DNA of 64,000 bases. Origin: Flaccisagitta enflata. Taxonomy: Eukaryota > Chaetognatha > Sagittoidea > Aphragmophora. The notes below the pieces were generated by a model. The model saw only the letters and a program-made list of their open reading frames with translations. It was not told where the DNA came from and did no database searches. The stretch spans positions 42,098,001 to 42,162,000 of the forward strand of contig OZ231126.1 in NCBI GenBank assembly GCA_965153355.1. The letters run 5' to 3'. Of this stretch, positions 23,003 through 34,130 are shown piece by piece (positions within the stretch are counted from its first letter, which is position 1; each line of letters opens with the position of its first letter). Position numbers and translations under genes: made by a program.

Positions 23003-26000
23003 ATGACATTTTCTCAAGGAGAGATAAACGCTATTATGCGTGATGAAAACGATATGAACACTGTGCTGTCTCGTGACTACTGTTCCACGATTCACCCAAC
23101 GTTAAGAAACAATTACCACAACGTAAAGAGTGCCCTTGTTTTCGCCCCTGGGAGATACACTTCAGAATTTGCAGTGAGAATTGCAAATCTGAGACCGGCA
23201 GAATTTGCCTTACGAAAGGACTTTTGGCCATCCAATTTTGAAACACACACAAACTTTCTCCGACTCGTGAAATCAATATTAATAACGCAGTTTGCCAATA
23301 CGAGAACATGTGTGGATATAAACTTCAGTATCTCACTGATAATTCTGGACGACGAGGACCCGTTTAATCCAGCTGGGACGTTCCTTTGGTCTAGTAGAAG
23401 TAACAATTCGTGCTTGGATCAGGCCTTCTTGATAGAAAGCCTGACCAGTCTAAACTACTTTGTTGACAACGTCGTGTCTCAGTTCTCAGTGGAAAACTAT
23501 TTACTAAAAAGCCTCGAAAGTCTAGAAAATAAGTATAATGGAGTCATTGTGCCCATAACGACTAATTTTTATATCACACTCAATACGGCAACAGTGTTTG
23601 GGGCCTCGGAAAGATGTGTAACAAGGTCTCTGAGTGACAATAACTGTGCTAACTCTGGAAAGTGTGACAAGGGGAACAATTGTGTGTGGCGGGCCCTTAG
23701 TGCGTTGATGACTTTGGACAAAGAACAATGGCCGGTACTCAGAAATAGTGCTAGAAAACGGACCAACCAAAAAATTGCAAGGAGGTTAAAGGCGCGATTC
23801 CTACAGTGGTATCGACACAACTATGGAAATGATAACTTTGTTGACCCAGTGAGTAGCCTAGGGTATGACTCTCGACTTCTACACGTGTTGGAAAAGTTCC
23901 TTGGAGTGGGGATAGTACTGGTGGAGCAAGTTAAACTGATAAAAAAAAAGGTCAGTTTTTATGGACTAGTTGACACTACGAAGGTGGCAAGATGCCTAAA
24001 AGTAAAATTTGCATCTAGAAAGAGATGCCCAAATACTATATTTTTGGCCTCTGATGGTCAATGTCACATACGCTCAGTGACAAATCTGCCTACTTTTGCA
24101 TACAAATACGTATGTAAAACATGCTCAAAGAGCTACAGATATGACCACGAGTTAAAGAAGCACAGGTGCAAAGATGTGAAATTTAGAGGGAGTGTAGTGC
24201 ACAAGTGGAATTGTTCGCTTTCAGTTGCTATTGAAAGGGCATTTGGCATGGAAAATGTGTTAAAAAGTGACACAAAATTTATGCATGTACTGATAAACGG
24301 GCTGGAAAGCGGAGGTGATGTTTCTGTAACGATGTGTTTTTCGTTACTAGGGGGTGATTACATGACCAAAACTGTGTCTGTCCCGGATTTGCGCTGTGCG
24401 TCGCAAGTAGTGACAACTAACTGCACAAAGGCGGCTTTGTTGGTGTTGGGTGAGAGATTGAAAAACAATTATTCGTTGTTGAAAAGGGTTGAAAACGATT
24501 ATCAGTCAGTGAGTATCAAATCTGACCCAGTGAAGGTTGAAAATTTGATAAAAGTTAAAAAGGGGCTTGTGGCCTTTCTGTCATCGTTTGCGTGCTACAT
24601 ACAAGTGGGGTGTAACGCCAATTTGACGACTAATGATGTAATGCACTCGTTTTTGGCAACGTTAAGCGACAACTACGATTGTGGTTCATTTGGCGTGAGA
24701 TTTGGAAAAAATGTGATACAAGGATTGGCAGTAAAAGGTAGCCCTGTGAAGTATGTGTCTCTAGCCGAATTTTCAACACAGTTTCGTGAATCTGAGGCCA
24801 GATACAGTCATGTAACAGAATGGGCCAACACGATTGAGAAATTTGAACAACATTTTGGACTGAATATAACAGGATTGAGTTTGGGCCAAATGGGCCATGA
24901 GTTGCTGGCAAACTGTTTGACAAATGTTGAACAAAGGATGTTTTTAACATCGCCTGTCGCCTTTCAGAAAAAAACTTATGATGTGAATGTACGATATGGC
25001 CTTCTATGTTCTGAGGGACCCAGTGTACTTACTCCAGAAACTGACTTTAAATCAGTGGCATCTTTAGACTTTTCACGTTTTTATTTTCATATTTTATGTA
25101 ACCCAGAAGAGAAAATAAGCGTCGGTTTGCCCATTCACTACAAGCAGGATGAAAGAGACAAAGTGTTTGTTGCGGAAAGAAATAGAAGGCGGAAAACGGT
25201 CGCTAATGTTTTCTTAAAGGTAATTGAAGTAGTTCTAGACACAACGGTGGTTTCTATGCACAACTCTCGTGAGGTGCGGTTTGATGGCAGGCCTGTAGAT
25301 GGCTATTTTTCACTCGGAGATGATGCGTTCATAGTCGAGATACAGGGCTGCGCAATTCACGGGTTAAAAAGTGGTGATAGTGATGACGATGATGACATGA
25401 GCATGCACAATGGAATATGTCACTTACCAAAAAACGTGATAGACGCGGAACATCCCGGACACATGCAGTCGTGTGACGTGTGTATTGCAAATAGTTCCGG
25501 AGAGTACAGCTATGTGCGGCCCAAGCTGTGGCGTCTGCGTGCACACGAAACAGTCGATTCAGTGCACTTTTACGACAAAAAACGAACCTATGGCGACATT
25601 TATGAATCAACGAGACAAAAGATCAAGAGCATTAAAGATGCAGGCTTTAAAGTTATTGATGTATGGGAATGTGACATCCTGAAGTTTTGGACCCGTCCTG
25701 TAGAGGATTTTTTTGCACGATGGAAACTATTAGTGAATGAGGCGTACAAGAATGTGCCCCTGGGGAAACTTATGGCAGAAATTTGCACACAAACGTTCCC
25801 GCTTTCTCTGCATCCCTACTTAACCGAAAGTCAAGTTCTGAAATATATAAAAGATGGCACGTTAAATGGTTATGCAACAGTGTCCTGTAAATTTGGGCCT
25901 ATGTCTCAAGCATTGCTAGGGAATGTTAAGCCATTTTTCATGAGAGGCAAAAATGGCGATGCCTACCAGACATTTGATATAGACGAGAAGTGCATCCCTG

Positions 26001-26908
26001 TGTCCCTTTTGAGTGAATTACTGAACAATGCCTCCTTTAAAGATTTTCAAGTGACTAGGGTTTATGATTTTTTTGAGTATGCTATTGCTAGAAAAAATCC
26101 CTTTGCACGACTCATGGGACCCGTGTTGGGCGCGTTGAACACAGACGGTAGTTCTTTGTTTTCAAAAGTATTGAAAATAAGCCTAAATGGTCAAATTGGC
26201 TGCTGGAATTATAATCCATTACGGCATAAAAAAAGTTTGCTGATAAATGAGACCGACATTGCCCACTTAAATTCAAGAGCAAACTTGAGTCACTGTACGC
26301 GTGTGAATGAGGATAAAGTTTTGATGCACGTAAAAAATGACAATCCCGTCTCCAATTTGTCACATCTTCACCTCAATATTTTGGGAATTGGAGTTGCTCA
26401 GATGCTACGGCTTATTACCGGGATGATAAACTATTATGGGTGTGCAGTAAGTAGAATAAATACCGATGGAGTTATTGTGAAATTCGAGGAGCAGCATCCA
26501 TTGAAATCTTTGTGTGAATTAAAAAAATATTCACTCATTTTTGACTCCTTTTTGGTGCGAACTGACTCTGGTGTTCAATTTCTAAAAAACTATCTAGACT
26601 GGAAAAAATGCTATTTTAAGCATTTGGGAGTTTGCCCCTCACATGAACAATTCTACCTAGAATGCTTGGCAAGCCAGAATGTGTCATTTTCTCCCAGTGA
26701 TTGTTGTAAAAGCTACATTAACACAAGTGCAAAGTATCCTTTATTGGTCGAATTTGTTGGAAACATTGGTATCTTTAAGTCAATTAATAGTCTGATACTC
26801 GCTAATACGATGGATAAATGCGTGTTTGTGAAAGGTTCTGGTTTAAGGCATTTGTCTATTGACGATCTTACTAACAAAAGTGTCGAAGATTTAACATTGT
26901 TGTTGTAA
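23003..26908 (+). CDS. family B DNA polymerase (Polinton, protein-primed type)
   Basis: 1301 residues, uninterrupted, ATG 23003. Replicates the element. Palm motifs are present: A (LDFSRFYFHI, Asp about 689), B (SKVLKISLNGQIGCW, Lys about 1058) and C (INTDG, Asp about 1155). The N-terminal part has an OTU-like papain-fold signature (NNCVWRALSAL, Cys 227) and a C2H2 zinc finger (YVCKTCSKSY...H...H, from about residue 370), both frequent in animal Polinton polymerases. Between motifs A and B lies an insert (about 740-900) with FIVEIQGCAIHG and IDVWECDIL, resembling the restriction-endonuclease-like insert of the same family. The 3-prime-5-prime exonuclease motifs are not recognisable. Motif C has NTDG rather than DTD, tolerated in this family. 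Confidence 0.92.
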   Translation: MTFSQGEINAIMRDENDMNTVLSRDYCSTIHPTLRNNYHNVKSALVFAPGRYTSEFAVRIANLRPAEFALRKDFWPSNFETHTNFLRLVKSILITQFANTRTCVDINFSISLIILDDEDPFNPAGTFLWSSRSNNSCLDQAFLIESLTSLNYFVDNVVSQFSVENYLLKSLESLENKYNGVIVPITTNFYITLNTATVFGASERCVTRSLSDNNCANSGKCDKGNNCVWRALSALMTLDKEQWPVLRNSARKRTNQKIARRLKARFLQWYRHNYGNDNFVDPVSSLGYDSRLLHVLEKFLGVGIVLVEQVKLIKKKVSFYGLVDTTKVARCLKVKFASRKRCPNTIFLASDGQCHIRSVTNLPTFAYKYVCKTCSKSYRYDHELKKHRCKDVKFRGSVVHKWNCSLSVAIERAFGMENVLKSDTKFMHVLINGLESGGDVSVTMCFSLLGGDYMTKTVSVPDLRCASQVVTTNCTKAALLVLGERLKNNYSLLKRVENDYQSVSIKSDPVKVENLIKVKKGLVAFLSSFACYIQVGCNANLTTNDVMHSFLATLSDNYDCGSFGVRFGKNVIQGLAVKGSPVKYVSLAEFSTQFRESEARYSHVTEWANTIEKFEQHFGLNITGLSLGQMGHELLANCLTNVEQRMFLTSPVAFQKKTYDVNVRYGLLCSEGPSVLTPETDFKSVASLDFSRFYFHILCNPEEKISVGLPIHYKQDERDKVFVAERNRRRKTVANVFLKVIEVVLDTTVVSMHNSREVRFDGRPVDGYFSLGDDAFIVEIQGCAIHGLKSGDSDDDDDMSMHNGICHLPKNVIDAEHPGHMQSCDVCIANSSGEYSYVRPKLWRLRAHETVDSVHFYDKKRTYGDIYESTRQKIKSIKDAGFKVIDVWECDILKFWTRPVEDFFARWKLLVNEAYKNVPLGKLMAEICTQTFPLSLHPYLTESQVLKYIKDGTLNGYATVSCKFGPMSQALLGNVKPFFMRGKNGDAYQTFDIDEKCIPVSLLSELLNNASFKDFQVTRVYDFFEYAIARKNPFARLMGPVLGALNTDGSSLFSKVLKISLNGQIGCWNYNPLRHKKSLLINETDIAHLNSRANLSHCTRVNEDKVLMHVKNDNPVSNLSHLHLNILGIGVAQMLRLITGMINYYGCAVSRINTDGVIVKFEEQHPLKSLCELKKYSLIFDSFLVRTDSGVQFLKNYLDWKKCYFKHLGVCPSHEQFYLECLASQNVSFSPSDCCKSYINTSAKYPLLVEFVGNIGIFKSINSLILANTMDKCVFVKGSGLRHLSIDDLTNKSVEDLTLLL

Positions 26909-26955
26909 TTGAGGTATGCTAATGTATTTATTTATGTTATTTGTTATTTAATTAG

Positions 26956-27087
26956 GTGAAAAATAAAAAAAAAAAGAACACTCGACGAGGAAAAAAACTA
27001 GAACTTTTGTTTGATAAAGCGGAAGTTTTGGCCTTTCGGGAGTTATTGGGCATACCACAGACGATGACAATAGACAAATTCATATGA
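26956..27087 (+). other. possible extra 3-prime exon after the polymerase
   Basis: After a TTTAATTAG acceptor, an open stretch begins with a lysine-rich run and continues through LELLFDKAEVLAFRELLGIP to a stop at 27087. It reads like a real C-terminus, but the polymerase stop at 26908 lies before any in-phase donor. It may be a remnant, an alternative terminal exon, or chance. Confidence 0.3.
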
Positions 27088-27381
27088 AATGTGTGAAGAT
27101 GAATAAAAAAGACACACTCTTTTGGCGTGTGGTCAGCGATACCTATTACTCTGCTCCGTGTAATCGAAAAATTGCAGTGGGAGGAAGGGGCAGCGGCCCA
27201 AAAGAGATAAAAATTTCAAGGGAAGACATGACCAACCGACCGACGAACTCTGGCGACAACACATTGTTCATTGAGATTGTTTATTGTTCATATCACACAC
27301 GACACGACACGACGTTTCCGACACTGTTTTTAGCGTAACTTTGGGGTATGAGATATTGCCCATGTTGTCCAGGCATGGGGT
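27088..27381. other. convergence zone between + and - strand genes
   Basis: About 290 bases with no gene. Contains GGGGCAGCGGCCC (also at the ends of the fold-back element at 58489-58989), a CCAACCGACCGACGA family A-like scrap and a CACGACACGAC run. The 84-codon frame at 27084-27338 reads through these and is rejected. Confidence 0.45.
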
Positions 27382-27690
27382 TCACTCACTTTCTTCTTCA
27401 TCGTCAGATGGAACGTCCACGAGGATTTGTCGACGCCGTCTCTTCTCTTTATTCTTGGCCTTTTTCTCCCTGGAATAGGCCATCGTGTTGAAAAAGGGAG
27501 GGACGACGGGTTGGATGGAATCCGGTTCGGGCAAATCGGGAAACGTCTCCAGCGAGCCAAAAAGCGTGATGTAGAGCACAAGAATCGCCATCCCTTGAAG
27601 GTAGATAAGTGGTAACACATTTAGTAAGAAACGCACGAGAGTACCAACGCGTATGTACAAAAATATATGAGTGAGCGAATGTGTGTATGA

Positions 27691-27775
<85 letters not shown>

Positions 27776-28086
27776 TGGGTGTGTGTATGGGTGAGTGCGT
27801 GTGTATGTGTGTGTGTGTGTGAGTGTATGTGTGTGTAAGTGTGTATGTGCAAGTGCGTGTGTGTGTGTGTGTGTGTGTGTGAGTGTGTGTAAGTGTGTAT
27901 GTGAGCGTGTGTGTGAGTGTGTGTCTGTGTGCGTGAGTGTGTGTGTGTGAGTGAGTGTGTGTGTGAGTGTGTGTGTGAGTGAGTTTGTGTGTGAGTGTGT
28001 GTGCGAGTGAGTGTGTGTAAATGGATGTGTGTGAATGAGTATGTGTGTATGTGTGTGAGTGTGAGTAAGAGTGTGGGTGTGTGCGT

Positions 28087-28149
<63 letters not shown>

Positions 28150-31100
28150 CGTGAGTGTGAGTATGTGTGTGAGTGTGAACGTGAGTGTGTGTGTGTATGT
28201 GTGTGTGTGTATGTGTGCGAGTGAGTATGTGCGAGTGAGTGTGTGTGAGTGAGTGTATGTGTGTGTGTGTGTGAGTGTGAGTGTGAGTGTGAATGAGAGT
28301 GTATGTATGAGTATGTGCAAGCATGAATATGAATGTGCATGTATGAGCGTGTGCGTGTGTGTAAGCATGAATATGAGTGTGTATATGTGAGTGTGCGCGT
28401 GTGTGTAAGTGTGAATATGAGTGTATGTGTGTGGGTGTGTGAGTATGTGAAGCAAATTACCCGTTATGGTGCTTGGGGGGCCATTGACAAACACTTGACT
28501 TCTTTGATCGGGAGACCGCCAGAATTCGTCCTCCTCTGATATAGATTAGACATTAATTTACATTAAAAAAGGTCGGATACATGGCTACCATAGTTGCGTG
28601 TGAGTGGGTGGGGTTGTATTTGGGGTAATTTATTGATTTGGATAGGAGTAAGACTGATCATGGCAAAAGCCAAAAAAAAATGTGACATATGGATGGACGG
28701 ACGGATCAATACACGGCGTGCGAATGAGAATTCTTACCCGTTATGTTGTACTGGCGGCGCAACGAGTTTTTCTCGTTGTCGTCGAGGTCTTCCCATCTTT
28801 GCTCCGGCTTTAAAATTGGACATTGAATCCTGATTACGTACAGGCGATTCAGAAGACATTCCAACTCACTGGGTGAATTTGGCGCAAACTCGGAGATGTC
28901 GCAGTTAGACGAAACGACCACTGGCATATCTACGAGGAAGAGTGAACAATGGATAGTACGTGGATAAATAAAGAGAAACATGACAACAGACAGCGGCATG
29001 TGAAATGCTACATGTAAAAAGATGGTGAACTGAGAGTGGGAATTTACCGTGTTTGATGGCTCTTGATTCCGCGTGCTTGACGTTAATCGATCCGCGAATT
29101 CCCTCTAGAAATGGAAGAATAAATGACATATGAGTTGCCATGTATGCACTGTTTTTTGTGTGACACACTTGGTAATAACCAATGAATGTATATTTTCAGT
29201 GTGTGCAAAATGTTAATGTGTCTATGTCATGGAACAATAAAACTGAACAGTTATAATTTGTTTATTGATGCGTTGAAATAAACATACCAAAAAGTAGTTT
29301 GAGGTCGGCTTGGCGGAGGCCACACGATGGCTCAAGCTCGTCGGTGTAAACAACGTCTAAAAATAGAGAGAAAATTAAAAATACGGTTTGTTAAAAGACG
29401 ATAATTACTTCCTAATTATGCGAAAGTGAGGAGATTGGGTGAAGGAATGTGGTTGGGCAGGGACAGTGATGCAAAACCCTTTCAAATTTTGAGATTATTG
29501 TGAGATGTGTGGTAAGATCATTGTAGCAACTATACTGCATATAGGCAGAAATGTCAAAGTTGGTAGTTATCATATGTAGCTTACCAGTGGTAAAATAGAC
29601 GTTGTTCAAGTAAAACGCCGACGAGCTGAGGTTTAGTAAGGACGACTGCAGAGGTTGTACCAAAAGTGAGACAAAAAGGGTCTTCCCCTGTGTATAGATA
29701 ATAGATAGCAGATGGTTATACACATAAGTGGTACACAAATTGACAAACGAGAGTGTTGAGCTAACAAACAAGGCCAAGTAGATCAATAGGCGCGACGGTG
29801 TGGATTGTGAAATGAATGCTTTGCCAACAGACCAGTAGACCGACCAGCCAACCAACGGACACAACCAGTTATAGAGGTGCTTTGTCGCACCTGAAAGGGT
29901 GACATACATAACCATGCACTTGTACTTACCGTGTTAGAAGGTCCGCACAGAAAGAAACCGCAACGCTTCTGCGTCTTTGTGTCGCGCTCTTTGTCTTTTT
30001 TGGCCTGCTCGGCGCGACTGGCTTCAAACTCCCTCTTGTTTTTCAGGGCCATCAGTTGGGATAGAAGGTCGAAACCAGTTGACGATGTGGCGTGATCACC
30101 GGTGGCGAGTGGCGCAGTGACGTGACCGTTGGCGCCATTTGGCGCAGTGGCGTGACCATTGGCGCCATTTGGTGCGGCGGCGTGACCATTGGCGCCAGTC
30201 GGTGCAGTGGCGTGACCATTGGCGCCTTTGCCGCCTTTGCCTTTGCCTTTATTCTCTTTGGTTGGCACGGGGACAGGGTCCGGGGCAGGGGCGGCGGCCA
30301 GATTAGGATCTTGGGCGTCATCGTCGTTGAGGTATTGAGGATCTATTGGCGCCGAGTTTGTCTTGACCTCCTTTTTGTTGAGCGAGTGAGTGAACAAGTC
30401 GTTAACAAGTGCCAGGGTAGGTCGTGGCACAAGCGCGTTGCATACGAAGAAATCGTGCAGCTGGCAAAAAAAAAAAAAGAGAATGAATTGATAAGATATC
30501 ATTGTTGATCTAAAGAATAGACACCCCCCCCCCATCCATATTCATGTTATGTATGGGCATATGTCTGCTATAAATGTGTATTTTGGTGAGAAATGCATAC
30601 CCATTCAGCTTGACGATCGTAGATGTTGGGGGTTCTCTGGTATTCGCCGAAAAATTGGAGGATTTGTGTGTCCGTTGCACCCAGGTCTTTCGCCTTTTGG
30701 ATCATCTTATTCCAATTTTCTTCATCTTCGTTGTTCATTGCGGTGTATTCGTCGAGTTCGGCTTTGTAGCTGAATTAAGGGAAGTTTATTTGAAATGTAA
30801 GAATTAGCTGCAATTGGGCAAATGATTGGAAAGCCATGCCTCCGCCCCCCCCCCCCCCCATCTTATCAACTTACAATTCTGCTAGGCGAAGAATGTAGGA
30901 CTTTTTTCTTTTCCTTGACTGCTTGTCTTGGTTGAAGGTCTTGAACATTTCGCGTTGCAGCGCCTCACTGAGGTATTTAGAATGAAAACACATGAAAAAA
31001 AAATATGGTAATATTGAATATAAGCAACATGGGTAATTGGGTAGTGGCAGTAAAGCAAATGTAGATGAAACTCACCTTGATCCTTTCAAGAGCACTGCCA

Positions 31101-31856
31101 AGTTCACGTGCATTTCGAGTGATAGTTGTTGCGTCCACTCTTCAAACGAGGACGGGTCGAGCTTCTTCATAATCTATGAGGAAATGGGCAGTGATTATTG
31201 GAGTGGCTTAAAGCAAATGGGAGTGGTTAAAAATGACAAAGTGAAATAAACTGAATTAAAAATAAATTGGAATGGGTGAGTTTAGTTTAGAATGGCCCAA
31301 AATAACACAATGACTTGGAATGGGCAAATTTGGATTAGAATGATTAATTTAGGACCATTTAAATTGGCGCAGAATATGTTATATGTCGCACCTCGAGTAG
31401 TAGTGTTCTGTGGTTGTAGTCCGTCGTCATGGACTCATTCATTTCTGATTTCGCGACTCCTGAATAAATTGGAAGAAATAAAAAAGAAACCAGTTTAAAT
31501 GATGCATATGGAAAAAAAAAGAAACCGGGATAAGGGGGGGGGGTTAATATGCATAATTTGGTTAGTTGATTTACCGAAAAAATCTAGTTCTTTGGGAGCG
31601 GCAATTTCTGGGTTAGAGAACTGCAGCGTTGGTTTTCCTTTGCTGCCTTTTCCCAAAATCGCGGGTGGCAGATCCAAGTTGAACGTTGGCTTCTGTGGCT
31701 TGAGGAAGGTCTGGAAACACGATTCTTCGTCTATACCCTCGGCAGGCGATGTAGCAACCTATATGGAATGGGGAGGGGGTAAAATGCAATTTTGTATTTG
31801 TATTTTACTTTTTTATTGATTTTCTTGCTCTCACTCTCACTCTCACTCTCACTTTT

Positions 31857-31933
<77 letters not shown>

Positions 31934-32016
31934 TCTCTCTTTATTTTTGTTTTTCGCTCTCACTCTCTCGCTCTCACTCTCACGCTCTCACTCTCACACT
32001 CTCACTCTCACTCTCA

Positions 32017-32049
<33 letters not shown>

Positions 32050-32250
32050 ACTCTCTCACTCTCACTCTCACACTCTCACTCTCACACTCTCACTCTCACA
32101 CTCACTCTCACACTCACTCTCACTCTCACACTCACTCTCTCACTCTCACTCTCACACTCACTCTCACACTCACTCTCACACTCACTCTCACACTCACTCT
32201 CACATTCACACACTCTCACTCTCACTCTCGCTCTCGCTCTCGCTCTCGCT

Positions 32251-32285
<35 letters not shown>

Positions 32286-34130
32286 TCTTGCTTTCTCTCG
32301 CTTTCTCACCCTCTTGCTCCCCACTTTCTCATTGTCACCTTTTCTCTGTATTTTTAGCTTTTTTTTTTTTGTACGGCGAAAGCCGCCTTTACTAACCTGC
32401 TGTATGAATTCAAGAAGAGGCGGGCCGCAGCGTGCACTACCCCTTTTTGGTACGGCGTTGTCGATGTCAACGCAAAAACGCATCCGTTCCAAATGAATGT
32501 CGCCCGTGGATTGACAGCATCTTGACTGTAAATAAAGATGCATCCACGTTTAAACTTTATATAACGAGTACAGCAACAACAAAATTGAACACATGATTCA
32601 AGTAGAACAGTATTATACTTTGAAATTCTATAGGACGAATCACAAACCTCATAATCTACTGGAGAAACAAGTGCCGTAGCAACTTGTAAAAGCGACGCGT
32701 TATTTGCGGTGATAAGTCCAGATCTTCTTAGGATCGCATCTCGCGTCGGTATCATGCCCGCGTCCAGCTCGGATTTCTGCTTCACATTGGCGATACGTTT
32801 CACGAAGTTCGTTAAATCATCATTCCATTTGTGGCCTGAAAATGAAAATGATTATGAAAATGAAAAGGTTCAAACAACACCCTCAGGCACTAAAGCACTC
32901 CAAATGGAAATACAGTTGTAAATATGCACGATTAAGTAAACAAACCTTGACTGACGAACCAAATGCAGTGAAAATGCTCCTTATCTTCGTCGTGCAAGCC
33001 AACCATGTCGTACCTACAACAGATACGCGTGTATGACATAAAATTAGAATGAACGAGTAAATATGGCCAACCGACCGACGGACCGACATAGTGGGTGCAG
33101 AGCCGCTTATCACATGACTAGAAATTGGCTAAAAATTGACTAAAAATGACCAATCGATCGACACAGTGGATGTAGAGTCGCTTATTATATGACTAAAAAT
33201 TGCAATACATAAATATAAGAACAATGATTTACCTGAAGTGATGTGTATACCAGGAACGTTCAGATGGCCTTTTTTCCAGGAATTTGGTTTTGAACTCATC
33301 AGTCGTTAGTGTAGGCGCGAGAATTCTGAGGTCCCTATGAAAGTAGAGTGAAATAAATGAAATAGGGGAAAGATATAAATGGGTCGAAACAGTCATAAGT
33401 GAATTAAAATGAGTTTATATGTTTTTAACTGGAATAACATGGACACAAGCAATATCAACACTGTTTAGGATCACCTGTTGAATATGATGCAGTGGACGAA
33501 ATTTGGCGCCTTCGTTCCCTCGGCTTTGTGCTCCTCGCGCCTTTTAGCTATGAGTCCTTGGCGATGTTCCCACCCAGGAATGGGGGGAGGAGCGTTTGGG
33601 GGGATGGGTAGGTCATCTGGTAGAGGAATGGGGATGTCATCCGGAGAGTTGGGCCCGGAAGTTGGACCGAGAGGTTGGACTTGTAAGGCGGATTCGGACT
33701 CGGATGTGGCAGCGTTTACGTCGCCTTCTTCTCTTTCCATCTGAAGTGGCACTACGGCGGCACACGGCAGTACGGCAGTGATATTGCCTTTCGGAGTCGG
33801 TGGGTTGTCGACGAATTCACCGTCGTCGTCCGAAGCCACTGTGTTTGACGCGACGCTGCTACCACTTGGAGAGGCCGACCGACATTCTGAACGCGGCGAC
33901 GAAGGCGGTGGCGATACCAGCGATACCAGCGGTGGTGACGGGTCATCGACGTGAGTCGGGCCGATGACGTCATCGGCATCGCTCTCTGATTCGTCCGTCT
34001 CAGAATCAGTTTCGACATGCTCTGCCGATTTGTATTCTCGCTTTGGTTTGTGTCTTTTGAGTTTATTTTGCTTTTTTTTGCTCATAGGAGAGTTTTCATT
34101 ACCAGACATGTGTCTCTTTTTACCATTCAT
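27382..34130 (-). CDS. HUH endonuclease plus SF3 helicase (parvovirus NS1-like replication initiator), 17 exons
   Basis: Exons in coding order: 33475-34130, 33233-33334, 32946-33013, 32648-32835, 32397-32525, 31575-31758, 31392-31459, 31076-31173, 30875-30967, 30601-30769, 29930-30460, 29585-29687, 29288-29356, 29048-29104, 28738-28929, 28461-28535, 27382-27593. All 16 junctions are GT-AG and in phase; the total of 2994 nt gives 997 residues. The N-terminus is disordered with a nuclear signal ([14 protein letters not shown]). FVHCIIFNR is followed by the HUH motif HFHCIWF (His 266, 268). Walker A GPSNTGKT (758-765) is split by an intron. Walker B is VVYTDEL (798-804), motif B-prime [12 protein letters not shown] (819-830), and motif [10 protein letters not shown] with sensor Asn 847. 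It would nick and unwind DNA to start replication. A YxxxK-type catalytic tyrosine is not obvious. The helicase part also resembles papillomavirus E1. Confidence 0.88.
27660..28445 (-). repeat. (GT)n-rich array filling intron 16 of the Rep-like gene
   Basis: Nearly 800 bases of GT with interspersed GTGA, GTAT and GTGC. It lies wholly within the last intron (27594-28460) of the HUH-SF3 gene. The Thr-His frames across it are artefacts. Confidence 0.95.
28565..28735 (+). repeat. family A fragment in intron 15
   Basis: AAGGTCGGATACATGGCTACC head and a GGATGGACGGACGG tract inside an intron of the Rep-like gene. A related tail fragment (CCAACCGACCGACGGACCGA) is in intron 2 at about 33066-33180. 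Confidence 0.55.
29766..29892 (-). repeat. family C repeat in intron 11 of the Rep-like gene
   Basis: ACAAGGCCAAGTAGATCAAT to GAGGTGCTTTGTCGCACCT, the same ends and order as the copies at 5585-5712 and 57475-57602 in host flanks. A host repeat therefore entered the element after it reached this genome, or the reverse. Confidence 0.75.
31830..32290 (-). repeat. (CT)n/(TTTC)n array in intron 5 of the Rep-like gene
   Basis: A (CTTT)n block at about 31857-31930 is followed by irregular CTCTCA repeats to about 32290, all in the intron between exons 5 and 6 (31759-32396). Confidence 0.95.

Noticed and set aside
27084-27338. 84-codon + frame in the convergence zone
   Set aside because: Runs through repeat fragments (GGGGCAGCGGCCC, CGACCGACGA) and has no recognisable domain.
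32397-32525. Alternative reading frame of Rep-like exon 5 ([11 protein letters not shown] frame)
   Set aside because: It cannot be joined in phase to both neighbouring exons, while the [10 protein letters not shown] frame can.
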